From Mycobacterium sp. 1081908.1 (GTDB lineage: Bacteria > Actinomycetota > Actinomycetes > Mycobacteriales > Mycobacteriaceae): a stretch of 64,000 nucleotides of DNA. The stretch's first letter is position 1; each line of letters begins with the position of its first letter. The DNA lies in assembly GCF_001673535.1 (NCBI RefSeq), contig NZ_LZLY01000057.1, forward strand, positions 1 through 64,000, given 5' to 3'. A program made the position numbers and the translations under genes. The notes below the pieces were generated by a model. That model had not been told where the DNA came from. It did not search any database and worked only from the letters and a program-made list of their open reading frames with translations. Below, piece after piece: positions 10,175-20,302 of the stretch.

Positions 10175-11434
10175 GTGACCGCAACGCCGCGCGAATTCGA
10201 CGTCGTCCTGTACGGGGCGACCGGCTTCGTGGGCAAGCTCACCGCCGACTACCTGGCGCGCGCCGGAGCAGGCGCCCGGATCGCGCTGGCCGGCAGGTCG
10301 CCGGACCGGCTACGCGCCGTCCGCGACACCCTGAGCGAATCGGCCCGGGACTGGCCCGTTCTGACCGCCGATGCTGCGTCGCCGTCGACGCTGGACGAGA
10401 TGGCCGCCCGGGCGCGGGTCGTCGTCACGACGGTCGGGCCCTACACCCGCTACGGGCTGCCGCTGGTGGCCGCGTGCGCGGCGGCGGGCACCGACTACGC
10501 CGACCTGACGGGTGAGGCAATGTTCGTGCGCGAAAGCATCGATCTGCACCACAAGCAGGCCGCCGACACCGGTGCCCGCATCGTGCACGCCTGCGGCTTC
10601 GACTCGGTCCCCTCGGATTTGAGCGTGTACGCGCTGTACCGGGCGGCGCAGCGCGACGGCGCCGGGGAGCTGGGCGATACCCACCTGGTGGTGCGCTCCT
10701 TCGCCGGCGGCCTGTCCGGCGGCACCATCGCGTCGCTGCTGGAAGTCCTGGACACCGCCTCCAGCGACCCCGAGGCGCGCCGCCAGCTGAACGACCCCTA
10801 CACGCTGAGCTCCGATCGTGGCGCGGAACCCGAACTCGGCCGCCAGCCCGACCTGCCGTTGCATCGCGGTCGCGACCTCGCGCCGGAACTGTCCGGCCTG
10901 TGGACCGCGGGATTCATGATGGCGCCCTACAACACCCGCATCGTGCGGCGCAGCAACGCGCTGCTGGACTGGGCGTACGGCCGGCGGTTCCGCTACGACG
11001 AGAACATGAGTGTCGGGTCGTCGGCCCTCGCGCCGGTGGCTTCGGCCGTCGTCACCGGCGTCGGCAACGCCACCTTCGGGCTGGGCAGCCGCTACTTCCG
11101 CTTCCTGCCGCGGCGCTTGGTGGAGCGCGTCGTCCCCAAGCCAGGCACCGGTCCGAGCGAGGCGGCCCGCGAGCGCGGGTATTACCGGATCGAGACCTAC
11201 ACCACCACGACCACCGGCGCCCGTTACGTGGCGCGCATGGAGCAGCGGGGAGACCCGGGCTACAAGGCGACCTCGGTGCTGCTGGGGGAGTGCGGCCTGG
11301 CGCTCGCGCTGGACCGCGACAAACTCACCGATCTGCTCGGCGTGTTGACGCCCGCGGCCGCGATGGGGGATGCGCTGCTGGCGCGTTTCCCGGCTGCCGA
11401 CGTGTCGCTGCGGGTCGACCGGCTGGCCGGGTGA
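10175..11434 (+). CDS. Saccharopine dehydrogenase-like / trans-acting enoyl reductase family protein
   Basis: The 419-residue product begins with a Rossmann NAD(P)-binding fold (GATGFVG near residue 12) and has the overall length of the mycobacterial Rv2449c/Rv2953 family. Rv2953 is a trans-acting enoyl reductase in phthiocerol lipid synthesis; the substrate of the Rv2449c branch is not known to me. Synteny matches Rv2449c, between rpfE and valS. A GTG start 32 bases after the rpfE terminator gives MTATPREFD. The gene ends before a two-segment hairpin at 11458-11506. Function beyond NAD(P)-dependent reduction is inference. Confidence 0.8.
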   Translation: MTATPREFDVVLYGATGFVGKLTADYLARAGAGARIALAGRSPDRLRAVRDTLSESARDWPVLTADAASPSTLDEMAARARVVVTTVGPYTRYGLPLVAACAAAGTDYADLTGEAMFVRESIDLHHKQAADTGARIVHACGFDSVPSDLSVYALYRAAQRDGAGELGDTHLVVRSFAGGLSGGTIASLLEVLDTASSDPEARRQLNDPYTLSSDRGAEPELGRQPDLPLHRGRDLAPELSGLWTAGFMMAPYNTRIVRRSNALLDWAYGRRFRYDENMSVGSSALAPVASAVVTGVGNATFGLGSRYFRFLPRRLVERVVPKPGTGPSEAARERGYYRIETYTTTTTGARYVARMEQRGDPGYKATSVLLGECGLALALDRDKLTDLLGVLTPAAAMGDALLARFPAADVSLRVDRLAG

Positions 11435-11457
11435 CGCCGGCCACATCGGCTCGCGAC

Positions 11458-11506
11458 ACTGCAACCACGCACACGACGCGCCGACGAGGGTGTGCGTAGC
11501 TGCAGT
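11458..11506 (+). terminator. Two-segment hairpin between the Rv2449c homologue and valS
   Basis: A 6-bp outer stem (ACTGCA 11458-11463 with TGCAGT 11501-11506), a symmetric 3x3 internal loop and an 8-bp inner stem (11467-11474 with 11490-11497) enclose a 15-base loop. It starts 24 bases after the stop. The layout repeats that of 2161-2226. It is likely a terminator, though it has no U-tract. Confidence 0.55.
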
Positions 11507-11572
11507 CTGGGCGCCGCCAAGCCGGATTCGACCGCTTACTTGCGGGCCTCCGCGGATCCCTAGAATTGACCG

Positions 11573-14224
11573 GTGACCGCCACCCCCCACCCCGCCGCCG
11601 ACCAGCTCCCCAAGTCGTGGGATCCGGCCGCGATGGAGGACGCGATCTACCAGAAGTGGCTGGACGCGGGCTACTTCACGGCTGACGCGAGCAGCACCAA
11701 GCCCGCCTACTCGATCGTGCTGCCGCCGCCCAACGTGACCGGCAGCCTGCACATGGGCCACGCGCTGGAACACACCATGATGGACGCCCTGACCCGGCGC
11801 AAGCGCATGCAGGGCTATGAGGTGCTGTGGCAGCCGGGCATGGACCACGCGGGCATCGCGACGCAGAGCGTGGTGGAAAAGCAGCTCGCGGTCGACGGCA
11901 AGACCAAGGAGGACTTCGGCCGGGAGCTGTTCGTCGACAAGGTGTGGGACTGGAAGCGGGAGTCCGGCGGCGCCATCGGCGGCCAGATGCGCCGGCTCGG
12001 CGACGGCGTGGACTGGAGCCGCGACCGCTTCACCATGGACGAGGGCCTGTCCCGCGCGGTGCGCACCATCTTCAAGCGGCTCTACGACGCGGGGCTCATC
12101 TACCGGGCCGAGCGGCTGGTGAACTGGTCGCCGGTGCTCGAGACGGCGATCTCGGACCTGGAGGTGAACTACGTCGACGTCGAGGGCGAGCTGGTGTCGT
12201 TCCGGTACGGCTCGCTCGACGACGCGCAACCGCACATCGTGGTCGCCACCACACGCGTGGAGACGATGCTGGGCGATACCGCGATCGCGGTCCATCCCGA
12301 CGACGAGCGCTACCGCCACCTGGTCGGCACCAGCCTGCCGCATCCCTTCGTGGACCGTCCGCTGCTCATCGTCGCCGACGAGCACGTCGACCCCGAATTC
12401 GGCACGGGCGCGGTCAAAGTCACGCCCGCGCACGACCCCAACGACTTCGAGATCGGGCTCCGGCACGAGCTGCCGATGATCTCGATCATGGACACCAAGG
12501 GCCGGATCACCGACACCGGAACGCAATTCGACGGGATGGACCGCTTTGTGGCGCGGGTCGCGGTGCGCGAAGCGCTGGCGGCGCAGGGCCGGGTCGTCGA
12601 GGAGAAACGGCCCTACCTGCACAGCGTCGGGCATTCGGAGCGCAGCGGCGAGCCGATCGAGCCGCGGCTGTCGCTGCAGTGGTGGGTGCGGGTGGAGTCG
12701 CTGGCCAAGGCCGCGGGCGACGCGGTTCGCAACGGGGACACCGTGATTCACCCGGCCAGCCTGGAGCCGCGCTGGTTCGCCTGGGTCGACGACATGCACG
12801 ACTGGTGCATCTCGCGGCAGCTGTGGTGGGGTCACCGCATCCCGATCTGGTACGGGCCCGACGGCGAGCAGGTGTGCGTCGGTCCCGACGAGGCGGCGCC
12901 GGAGGGCTGGGAGCAGGATCCCGACGTGCTGGACACCTGGTTCTCGTCCGCGCTGTGGCCGTTCTCCACGCTGGGTTGGCCGGCGGAGACGCCCGAGCTG
13001 GAAAAGTTCTATCCCACCAGCGTTCTGGTCACCGGCTACGACATCCTGTTCTTCTGGGTCGCGCGGATGATGATGTTCGGCACCTTCGTCGGCGGCGACG
13101 ACGCGATCACGCTCGGCGGCCGGCGCGGCCCGCAGGTGCCGTTCACCGACATTTTCCTGCACGGGCTGATCCGCGACGAGTTCGGCCGCAAGATGAGCAA
13201 GTCCAAGGGTAACGTCGTCGACCCGCTGGACTGGATGGAGGCGTTCGGGGCCGACGCGCTGCGGTTCGCGCTGGCCCGCGGCGCCAGCCCCGGCGGTGAC
13301 CTGTCCGTCGGCGAGGATGCGGTCCGGGCCTCGCGCAACTTCGGCACCAAGCTGTTCAACGCCACCCGCTTCGCGCTGCTGAACGGCGCGGCGCTGGCCC
13401 CGCTGCCGGCCCAGGCCGCGCTGACCGACGCCGACCGCTGGATCCTCGGGCGGCTGGAAGAGGTTCGCGCCGAGGTCGATTCGGCCTTCGACGGGTACGA
13501 GTTCAGCCGCGCCTGCGAATCGCTGTACCACTTCGCGTGGGACGAATTCTGCGACTGGTACGTCGAACTGGCCAAGACCCAGCTCGCCGAGGGGCTCGCC
13601 CACACCACCGCGGTGCTGGCCGCGGTGCTCGACACGTTGCTGCGGTTGCTGCATCCGGTGATTCCCTTCCTGACCGAGGCCCTGTGGCAGGCCCTGACCG
13701 GCGAGGAGTCGCTGGTGATCGCCGAGTGGCCCAAAACGTCGGGCATCACCCTGGATCCCGTTGCCGCGCAACGGATCGCCGACATGCAGCGACTCGTCAC
13801 CGAGGTCCGCCGGTTTCGCAGCGACCAGGGCCTGGCCGACCGGCAGAAGGTGCCCGCGCGGCTGGCCGGCGTGGAAGCCTCCGACCTGAGCGGGCAGGTG
13901 GCGGCGGTGACGTCGCTGGCCTGGCTCACCGCGCCGGATCAGGCTTTTCAGCCGTCGGCGTCCGTGGAGGTGCGCCTGTCCGGCGGCACCGTCGTCGTCG
14001 AACTCGACACGTCGGGCACCATCGACGTCGCCGCCGAGCGCCGGCGCCTGGAAAAGGATCTGGCCGCGGCGCAAAAGGAGCTGGCGTCCACGGCCGCCAA
14101 ACTGGGCAACGCGGACTTCCTGGCCAAGGCGCCCGAACAAGTCGTCGCCAAGATCCGCGACCGCCAGCGCGTCGCCCAGGAGGAAAGCGACCGGATCAAC
14201 GCGAGGCTGGCCGCGCTGCAATGA
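11573..14224 (+). CDS. valS: Valyl-tRNA synthetase
   Basis: Class I aminoacyl-tRNA synthetase that charges tRNA-Val. The 883-residue product shows the HIGH-type motif HMGH at 60-63, an inserted editing domain, KMSKS at 540-544, an anticodon-binding domain and a C-terminal coiled coil (from about residue 815) typical of ValRS. The GTG start gives [18 protein letters not shown]. The stop overlaps the folC ATG by four bases (ATGA), so valS, folC and the next genes are probably one transcript. Confidence 0.98.
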   Translation: MTATPHPAADQLPKSWDPAAMEDAIYQKWLDAGYFTADASSTKPAYSIVLPPPNVTGSLHMGHALEHTMMDALTRRKRMQGYEVLWQPGMDHAGIATQSVVEKQLAVDGKTKEDFGRELFVDKVWDWKRESGGAIGGQMRRLGDGVDWSRDRFTMDEGLSRAVRTIFKRLYDAGLIYRAERLVNWSPVLETAISDLEVNYVDVEGELVSFRYGSLDDAQPHIVVATTRVETMLGDTAIAVHPDDERYRHLVGTSLPHPFVDRPLLIVADEHVDPEFGTGAVKVTPAHDPNDFEIGLRHELPMISIMDTKGRITDTGTQFDGMDRFVARVAVREALAAQGRVVEEKRPYLHSVGHSERSGEPIEPRLSLQWWVRVESLAKAAGDAVRNGDTVIHPASLEPRWFAWVDDMHDWCISRQLWWGHRIPIWYGPDGEQVCVGPDEAAPEGWEQDPDVLDTWFSSALWPFSTLGWPAETPELEKFYPTSVLVTGYDILFFWVARMMMFGTFVGGDDAITLGGRRGPQVPFTDIFLHGLIRDEFGRKMSKSKGNVVDPLDWMEAFGADALRFALARGASPGGDLSVGEDAVRASRNFGTKLFNATRFALLNGAALAPLPAQAALTDADRWILGRLEEVRAEVDSAFDGYEFSRACESLYHFAWDEFCDWYVELAKTQLAEGLAHTTAVLAAVLDTLLRLLHPVIPFLTEALWQALTGEESLVIAEWPKTSGITLDPVAAQRIADMQRLVTEVRRFRSDQGLADRQKVPARLAGVEASDLSGQVAAVTSLAWLTAPDQAFQPSASVEVRLSGGTVVVELDTSGTIDVAAERRRLEKDLAAAQKELASTAAKLGNADFLAKAPEQVVAKIRDRQRVAQEESDRINARLAALQ

Positions 14225-15642
14225 GTGAGCCGCCCGAGCGGGCCCTGAGCGCTGCTCCCACACCGGATGAGATCGCGTCGCTACTGCAGGTCGAGCATCT
14301 GCTGGATCAACGCTGGCCGGAAACCAAGATCGAGCCCAGCCTGACCCGGATCACCGCCCTGATGGACCTGCTGGGGTCACCGCAGCTCGGGTACCCGTCG
14401 ATCCACATCGCGGGCACCAACGGCAAGACCTCGGTGGCGCGCATGGTCGACGCACTGGTGACCGCGCTGCAGCGGCGCACCGGCCGGACCACCAGCCCCC
14501 ACCTGCAATCGGCGGTCGAGCGCATCGCGATCGACGGCCTGCCGATCACCCCGGCCCGGTACGTGGAGACGTACCGCGAGATCGAGCCGTTCGTCCAGCT
14601 GGTCGACGCGCAGTCGCAGGCGGACGGCGGTCCGGCGATGAGCAAGTTCGAGGTGCTCACCGCGATGGCGTTCGCCGCGTTCGCCGACGCGCCGGTCGAC
14701 GTGGCGGTGGTCGAGGTGGGCATGGGCGGCCGTTGGGACGCGACCAACGTGATCAACGCGCCGGTCGCCGTGGTCACCCCCATCGGCATCGACCACGTGG
14801 AATACCTCGGCGGCGACCTCGCCGGGATCGCCGGCGAGAAGGCCGGGATCATCCACCGGGCGCCCGACGGCGCCCCGGACACCGTCGCCGTCATCGCGCG
14901 CCAGGCGCCGGAGGCCATGGAGGCGCTGCTGGCACAAACGGTGCGCGCCGACGCCGCGGTGGCCCGCGAGGACTCGGAGTTCGCGGTGTTGGGCCGCCAG
15001 GTCGCGATCGGCGGGCAGGTGTTGCAGCTGCAGGGCCTGGGCGGGGTGTACTCGGACGTCTACCTGCCGCTGCACGGCGAACACCAGGCCCACAACGCGG
15101 TGGTGGCGCTCGCGGCGGTCGAGGCCTTCTTCGGGGCGGGCGCGCAGCGACAGCTCGATGTCGACGCCGTCCGGGCCGGTTTCGCAGCCGTCACCAGTCC
15201 CGGCCGGCTCGAGCGGATGCGCAGCGCGCCAACGGTATTCATCGACGCCGCCCACAATCCCGCGGGCGCGGCGGCGCTCGCCGACACGCTGGCCGGCGAG
15301 TTCGACTTCCGATTCCTGGTCGGGGTGCTCAGCATCATGGCCGACAAGGACGTCGACGGAATCCTCGCCGCGCTAGAGCCGGCGTTCGACTCCGTTGTGG
15401 TCACCCACAACGGCTCGCCGCGGGCGCTGGACGTCGAGTCGCTGGAGCTGGCCGCGCGCGAGCGGTTCGGACCCGAACGCGTGGTGACCGCCGACAACCT
15501 GCGCGATGCGATCGACGTCGCGACCGCCCTGGTCGACGAGGCGGCGGTCGACGGGGAGGCCGCCGGCACCGGAATCGTCGTCACCGGCTCGGTCGTCACC
15601 GCCGGGGCCGCGCGGACCCTGTTCGGTCGTGATCCCGCATGA
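14221..15642 (+). CDS. folC: Folylpolyglutamate synthase / dihydrofolate synthase
   Basis: Adds glutamate to dihydropteroate and to reduced folates. The 473-residue product has the Mur-ligase P-loop GTNGKT at 65-70, followed by a conserved DATN motif and a C-terminal domain with DAAHNPAG. The ATG at 14221 overlaps the valS stop. The reading frame stays open upstream inside valS but that part is not folC. It overlaps the next gene by four bases. Confidence 0.96.
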   Translation: MSEPPERALSAAPTPDEIASLLQVEHLLDQRWPETKIEPSLTRITALMDLLGSPQLGYPSIHIAGTNGKTSVARMVDALVTALQRRTGRTTSPHLQSAVERIAIDGLPITPARYVETYREIEPFVQLVDAQSQADGGPAMSKFEVLTAMAFAAFADAPVDVAVVEVGMGGRWDATNVINAPVAVVTPIGIDHVEYLGGDLAGIAGEKAGIIHRAPDGAPDTVAVIARQAPEAMEALLAQTVRADAAVAREDSEFAVLGRQVAIGGQVLQLQGLGGVYSDVYLPLHGEHQAHNAVVALAAVEAFFGAGAQRQLDVDAVRAGFAAVTSPGRLERMRSAPTVFIDAAHNPAGAAALADTLAGEFDFRFLVGVLSIMADKDVDGILAALEPAFDSVVVTHNGSPRALDVESLELAARERFGPERVVTADNLRDAIDVATALVDEAAVDGEAAGTGIVVTGSVVTAGAARTLFGRDPA

Positions 15643-15995
15643 CCGCGCCGAGCCCGGACCCCTGGAAGAGCTTCGGCGGCGTGATGGCCGCGACGCTGAT
15701 CCTGGAGGCGATCGTGGTGCTGCTGGCGATCCCGGTGGTGGGCGCCGTCGGCGGCGGCCTGAACGCCGCGTCGCTGGCCTATCTGATCGGCCTGGCCGTG
15801 GTGCTGATCCTGCTCGCCGGGCTGCAGCGCAGGCCCTGGGCGATCTGGGTGAACCTGGGCGTGCAGGTGGTTCTGCTCGCCGGTTTCGCGGTCTATCCGG
15901 GGGTGGGATTCATCGGCGTGCTGTTCACCGGGTTGTGGGCGTTGATCGCATACTTCCGGGCCGAGGTCCGGCGCCGTCAGTCGCCGCGAAGCTAA
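15639..15995 (+). CDS. Small four-helix membrane protein (DUF4233 type)
   Basis: A 118-residue protein with four hydrophobic segments (about 10-35, 43-60, 65-83 and 85-105) and a basic C terminus. It corresponds to M. tuberculosis Rv2446c by position and size. Its ATG overlaps the folC stop by four bases, so it is translationally coupled. No function is known to me; the strict conservation between folC and ndk is the main clue that it is a real gene. Confidence 0.85.
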   Translation: MTAPSPDPWKSFGGVMAATLILEAIVVLLAIPVVGAVGGGLNAASLAYLIGLAVVLILLAGLQRRPWAIWVNLGVQVVLLAGFAVYPGVGFIGVLFTGLWALIAYFRAEVRRRQSPRS

Positions 15996-16024
15996 CCGGC
16001 AATCCGTTCTGTACGCTGTCCGCC

Positions 16025-16435
16025 GTGACCGAACGGACCCTGGTACTGATCAAGCCGGACGCCGTCGAGCGGCATCTGATCGGCGAGATCATCGGCCGCA
16101 TCGAGCGGAAAGGCCTCGCCATCGCGGCGCTGGAGCTCCGGCACGTCAGCGAGGAGCTGGCCGGCCAGCATTACGCCGAGCACGAAGGCAAGCCGTTCTT
16201 CGGATCGTTGCTGGAGTTCATCACCTCGGGTCCGGTGGTGGCGGCGATCGTGGAGGGGCCGCGCGCGATTGCGGCGTTTCGGCAGGTCGCGGGCGGTACC
16301 GACCCGGTGGGCAAGGCCACGCCCGGCACGATTCGGGGGGATTTCGGGCTGGAGACGCAGTTCAACCTGGTGCACGGGTCCGATTCGGCCGATTCGGCCA
16401 AGCGCGAGATCGCGCTCTGGTTTCCCGGAATCTAG
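16025..16435 (+). CDS. ndk: Nucleoside diphosphate kinase
   Basis: Equilibrates NTP and NDP pools by a ping-pong phosphohistidine mechanism. The 136-residue product has the family's exact length, with active-site His117 in NLVHGSD and the N-terminal [12 protein letters not shown] strand. The GTG at 16025 is 30 bases after the preceding membrane-protein gene, so it probably belongs to the valS-folC operon. Confidence 0.98.
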   Translation: MTERTLVLIKPDAVERHLIGEIIGRIERKGLAIAALELRHVSEELAGQHYAEHEGKPFFGSLLEFITSGPVVAAIVEGPRAIAAFRQVAGGTDPVGKATPGTIRGDFGLETQFNLVHGSDSADSAKREIALWFPGI

Positions 16436-16738
16436 CGTTTGCTGACCCGCGCGGATCAGGCGCGACGGGGCACTGGAAGTGATGTGGGATACTGACAGCG
16501 GGTGAACGTCGCCGGACCGGTGTCGGACACCCGAATGAAGACTTAGACAAGCGCGACCATCGCGATCCCGCGATGTTGCGCCGCATGTCAGGCCTACATT
16601 CAGTACGGCGCCGAGTGAGTTCTCCCTGAGCCGCTCGGGGCGAGACCATCACAAGCCTGGGAGAAGCGACCCGGGCCTATAGCGAAGCCCTCGCGTGGCC
16701 GCGTCGAAACGACGCGCCCGGGGGCTAAAGGAGAATAC
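16436..16738 (+). promoter_or_regulatory. rne leader region
   Basis: About 300 gene-free bases precede rne. A -10-like GATACT preceded by TGTGG lies at 16488-16493 without a clear -35. The part nearest the gene has several short G+C-rich self-complementary stretches, and GGAG at 16731-16734 is the ribosome site. A long leader on rne is known in other bacteria, where RNase E controls its own mRNA; that role here is inferred. Confidence 0.45.
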
Positions 16739-19462
16739 GTGGTAGACAGCGCACCACCCACAGACTCGTCACGAGAGCCGGCCCCGAATGAGGACCTGCC
16801 GGACCGCCTGAGAGTCCACCAGCTGGCACGCGCGCTGGGCAGCACCAACAAAGAAGTGCTGGCGGCGCTCAACGCGATCGACGGGCGGGACCGCAACGTG
16901 CACTCCGGCGTGGACCGTGAGGATGCACTCAAAGTGCGTGAACTGCTCTTCGCCCAACCCCTGCCGAACATCCCGGGGTTCAGCAGCGCGCCCGCCGCGC
17001 AACAACCGCTGCTGCTCGGAACCGCAAGCGCGGGAAGGGATTACATGCCGCTGTTCGTGGCGCCGCAGCCGGTCGAGACCGGCGGCGACCGCGACACCGA
17101 CGCGGATGATTCGGCCGCCGACTCCGACGACTCCGACACCGATGACGACGATCAGGCCGACCGGCCCGCCAACCGACGGCGGCGGCGCGGCCGCCGGGGG
17201 CGTGGCCGCGGCCGCGGCGAACAGGGCGGCCCCGACGGCCAGGACGCCGACGAGGACGACTCCGACGACACCGACGAGGACGACTCCGACGCCGGCGACG
17301 ACGAGAACGAGTCCGCGGAGGCCGCCAGCCGGCGCCGCCGCAGGCGGCGGCGGCGTAAGTCGGGGGCCGGTGACGACGGCGACGAGGGTCCGTCGCCCGA
17401 CGACCCGCCGAACACCGTGGTGCACGAGCGCCCGCCGCGCAGCGGCAAGAACGGCAGCGACAACGGCAGCTCGAACGCCGAGATCAAGGGCATCGACGGC
17501 TCCACCCGGCTGGAGGCCAAGCGGCAACGCCGCCGCGACGGGCGGGACGCCGGCCGGCGCCGCCCGCCGGTGCTGAGCGAGGCCGAGTTCCTGGCGCGCC
17601 GCGAGGCCGTCGAACGGATGATGGTGGTGCGCGACCGGGTCCGCACCGAGCCGCCGCACCCCGGCGCGCGCTACACCCAGATCGCGGTGCTGGAAGACGG
17701 CATCGTCGTCGAGCACTTCGTGACCTCCGCCGCCTCCGCCTCGTTGGTCGGCAACATCTACCTCGGGATCGTGCAGAACGTGCTGCCTTCGATGGAGGCG
17801 GCCTTCGTCGACATCGGCCGCGGCCGCAACGGCGTGCTCTACGCCGGGGAGGTCAACTGGGAGGCCGCGGGGCTGGGCGGGTCCGACCGCAAGATCGAAC
17901 AGGCCCTCAAACCCGGCGATTACGTCGTCGTGCAGGTCAGCAAGGACCCGGTCGGCCACAAGGGCGCCCGGCTGACCACCCAGGTCTCACTGGCCGGCCG
18001 CTACCTGGTCTACGTGCCGGGCGCGTCGTCGACCGGGATCAGCCGCAAGCTGCCCGACACCGAACGCCAGCGGCTCAAGGAGATCCTGCGCGAGGTGGTG
18101 CCGTCCGATGCCGGGGTGATCATCCGCACCGCGTCCGAGGGCGTCAAAGAGGAGGACATCCGCAAGGACGTCACCCGCCTACAGGAACGTTGGGAACAGA
18201 TCGAGGCCAAGGCCGTCGAGACCAAACAGAAGGCGGCCGGCGCGGCGGTGTCGCTCTACGAAGAGCCCGACGTGTTGGTCAAGGTCATCCGCGACCTGTT
18301 CAACGAGGACTTCGCCGGCCTGATCGTCTCCGGCGACGAGGCCTGGAACACAATCAACGAGTACGTGAATTCCGTTGCGCCGGAACTGGTTTCGAAGCTC
18401 ACCAAGTACGAGCCGGCCACCGGGCCGGACGACGGGAGCGGGCCGGACGTGTTCGCGGTGCACCGCATCGACGAGCAGCTCGCCAAGGCGATGGAACGCA
18501 AGGTGTGGCTGCCGTCGGGCGGCACGCTGGTGATCGACCGGACCGAGGCGATGACGGTCGTCGACGTCAACACCGGCAAGTTCACCGGATCCGGGGGCAA
18601 CCTCGAGCAGACCGTCACCAAGAACAACCTGGAGGCCGCCGAGGAGATCGTGCGCCAGCTGCGGCTGCGCGACATCGGCGGCATCGTGGTCATCGACTTC
18701 ATCGACATGGTGCTGGAGTCCAACCGAGACCTGGTGTTGCGCCGGCTGACCGAGTCGCTCGCCCGCGACCGCACGCGCCACCAGGTTTCCGAGGTGACGT
18801 CCCTGGGCCTGGTCCAGCTGACCCGCAAGCGGCTGGGAACCGGGCTCATCGAGGCCTTCTCGTCGTCGTGCCCCAACTGCGGCGGGCGCGGCCTGCTGCT
18901 GCACAGCGATCCCGTGGATTCCGCCCCGTCGAACGGGCGCAAGTCCGAATCCGGTGGCCGTCGGGGCAGGCGGTCGAAGAAGAAGGGGACCGAGGAGCCC
19001 ACCGTGGCCAAGGTGCTGCCGGCCCACGCCCCCGGGGAACACCCCATGTTCAAGGCGATGGCGGCGGGCGCGTCCGGGCCGTCGGAATCGGCCGGCCAGG
19101 GTGACGAGGAACCCGAAGAGTCCGGCGAGGAACTCACCGCCCAGGTCGAAACCGAAACCGAGGAGCCCGCTACCGCGGTCCCGGCGGACACCGAGCCGGA
19201 GGACTTCGAGGACAACGGGGACGACAGCGACGACGAGGACGAGGACGACCTCGACGACGATGACGACGACCTCGATGACGAGGACCTCGACCTGGACGAC
19301 GACGATGACGACGAGGATGACGAGGACGACGACGACCTCGACGACGACTCCGAGGACGGCGAGGACGCCCGGACGGCCGGCGACGCCGGACCGGCGTTCG
19401 GCCGTCCGCGCCGTCGCCGCGCGGCTGGCAGGCCGGCCGGCCCGCCGATCCACGTGGACTGA
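16739..19462 (+). CDS. rne: Ribonuclease E/G
   Basis: Essential endoribonuclease for mRNA decay and rRNA processing. The 907-residue product has a long N-terminal extension (about 1-290) of alternating acidic and Arg-rich stretches, an S1 RNA-binding domain (about 310-400), the catalytic core with metal-binding Asp residues in DVNTGKF and VIDFIDM, and a zinc-link CPNCGG at 711-716. A C-terminal tail of about 190 residues is dominated by Asp/Glu and ends with an Arg-rich patch. Disordered arms on both sides of the core are characteristic of actinobacterial RNase E. The GTG start follows AAAGGAG. M. tuberculosis has dctA (Rv2443) after it; here it is absent. Confidence 0.96.
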   Translation: MVDSAPPTDSSREPAPNEDLPDRLRVHQLARALGSTNKEVLAALNAIDGRDRNVHSGVDREDALKVRELLFAQPLPNIPGFSSAPAAQQPLLLGTASAGRDYMPLFVAPQPVETGGDRDTDADDSAADSDDSDTDDDDQADRPANRRRRRGRRGRGRGRGEQGGPDGQDADEDDSDDTDEDDSDAGDDENESAEAASRRRRRRRRRKSGAGDDGDEGPSPDDPPNTVVHERPPRSGKNGSDNGSSNAEIKGIDGSTRLEAKRQRRRDGRDAGRRRPPVLSEAEFLARREAVERMMVVRDRVRTEPPHPGARYTQIAVLEDGIVVEHFVTSAASASLVGNIYLGIVQNVLPSMEAAFVDIGRGRNGVLYAGEVNWEAAGLGGSDRKIEQALKPGDYVVVQVSKDPVGHKGARLTTQVSLAGRYLVYVPGASSTGISRKLPDTERQRLKEILREVVPSDAGVIIRTASEGVKEEDIRKDVTRLQERWEQIEAKAVETKQKAAGAAVSLYEEPDVLVKVIRDLFNEDFAGLIVSGDEAWNTINEYVNSVAPELVSKLTKYEPATGPDDGSGPDVFAVHRIDEQLAKAMERKVWLPSGGTLVIDRTEAMTVVDVNTGKFTGSGGNLEQTVTKNNLEAAEEIVRQLRLRDIGGIVVIDFIDMVLESNRDLVLRRLTESLARDRTRHQVSEVTSLGLVQLTRKRLGTGLIEAFSSSCPNCGGRGLLLHSDPVDSAPSNGRKSESGGRRGRRSKKKGTEEPTVAKVLPAHAPGEHPMFKAMAAGASGPSESAGQGDEEPEESGEELTAQVETETEEPATAVPADTEPEDFEDNGDDSDDEDEDDLDDDDDDLDDEDLDLDDDDDDEDDEDDDDLDDDSEDGEDARTAGDAGPAFGRPRRRRAAGRPAGPPIHVD

Positions 19463-19655
19463 CCTGGGCCACCGCGAGCGGTTACGCGGGCCGGTTTGAC
19501 CCTGTAGCCGCTGGTCACGTACCCTTGGACAGTTGTCGTCAGGCCGAGCGACGAGGGTTCGGCCGGCGAGCGGGACATATGGGCCCGCGCCAAGCACCCA
19601 CCACGCGCACCGCAGGTGGCTACGCGCGCGAAGCGAGAAAGAGGCAGGAGCAACG

Positions 19656-19967
19656 ATGGCGACGTACGCAATCGTCAAGACCGGCGGCAAGCAGTACAAA
19701 GTCGCCGTCGGAGACGTCGTCAAGGTCGAGAAGCTCGACTCCGAGCCGGGTTCGAACGTGACGCTGCCCGTCGCCCTGGTGGTCGACGGCGCCAAGGTCA
19801 CCAGCGACGCCGCCGCGCTGGCCAAGGTCGCGGTGACCGGCGAGGTGCTCGAGCACACCAAGGGCCCCAAGATCCGCATCCACAAGTTCAAGAACAAGAC
19901 CGGCTACCACAAGCGTCAGGGCCACCGTCAGCAGCTGACGGTCCTGAAGGTCACCGGGATCAAGTAG
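19656..19967 (+). CDS. rplU: 50S ribosomal protein L21
   Basis: Large-subunit ribosomal protein. The 103-residue product begins [16 protein letters not shown] and contains the C-terminal HKRQGHRQ signature, both typical of bL21. The ATG is preceded by GGCAGGAG; an upstream in-frame start would add an unsupported leader. It is paired with rpmA ten bases downstream, as in nearly all bacteria. The 190 bases before it probably hold the promoter and leader. Confidence 0.98.
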   Translation: MATYAIVKTGGKQYKVAVGDVVKVEKLDSEPGSNVTLPVALVVDGAKVTSDAAALAKVAVTGEVLEHTKGPKIRIHKFKNKTGYHKRQGHRQQLTVLKVTGIK

Positions 19968-19977
19968 CGAGGACCAC

Positions 19978-20244
19978 ATGGCACACAAGAAGGGCGCTTC
20001 CAGCTCGCGCAACGGCCGCGACTCCGCCGCGCAGCGGCTGGGCGTGAAGCGGTTCGGCGGCCAGGTCGTCAAGGCCGGCGAGATCATCGTCCGCCAGCGC
20101 GGCACCAAATTTCATCCCGGCGTCAACGTCGGGCGCGGCGGCGACGACACGTTGTTCGCCAAGGAATCCGGGGCCGTCGAGTTCGGGACCAAGCGCGGAC
20201 GCAAGACCGTCAGCATCGTCGCGGCCGGGCAGACCGCCGACTAG
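19978..20244 (+). CDS. rpmA: 50S ribosomal protein L27
   Basis: Large-subunit protein whose N-terminal tail reaches the peptidyl-transferase centre. The 88-residue product begins [16 protein letters not shown] and contains the bL27 core [10 protein letters not shown]. It has no Firmicutes-type cleavable extension. It sits in the conserved rplU-rpmA-obg cluster, with obg 58 bases downstream. Confidence 0.98.
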   Translation: MAHKKGASSSRNGRDSAAQRLGVKRFGGQVVKAGEIIVRQRGTKFHPGVNVGRGGDDTLFAKESGAVEFGTKRGRKTVSIVAAGQTAD

Positions 20245-20302
20245 GCGGCTACGCCCGGGCTCCGGCCCGCATCGGCGCCCGCGGTAGTTGAGAGGACCCT
20301 CG

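Noticed and set aside
17100..17400. CRISPR-like or tandem repeat array in the rne 5' part
   Set aside because: The repetition is codon-level (Asp, Arg and Gly codons) with no fixed unit or spacers.
18179..19897. Long open frames antisense to rne
   Set aside because: They arise from the third-base G+C bias and the Asp/Glu repeats of rne; no start signals or motifs are present.
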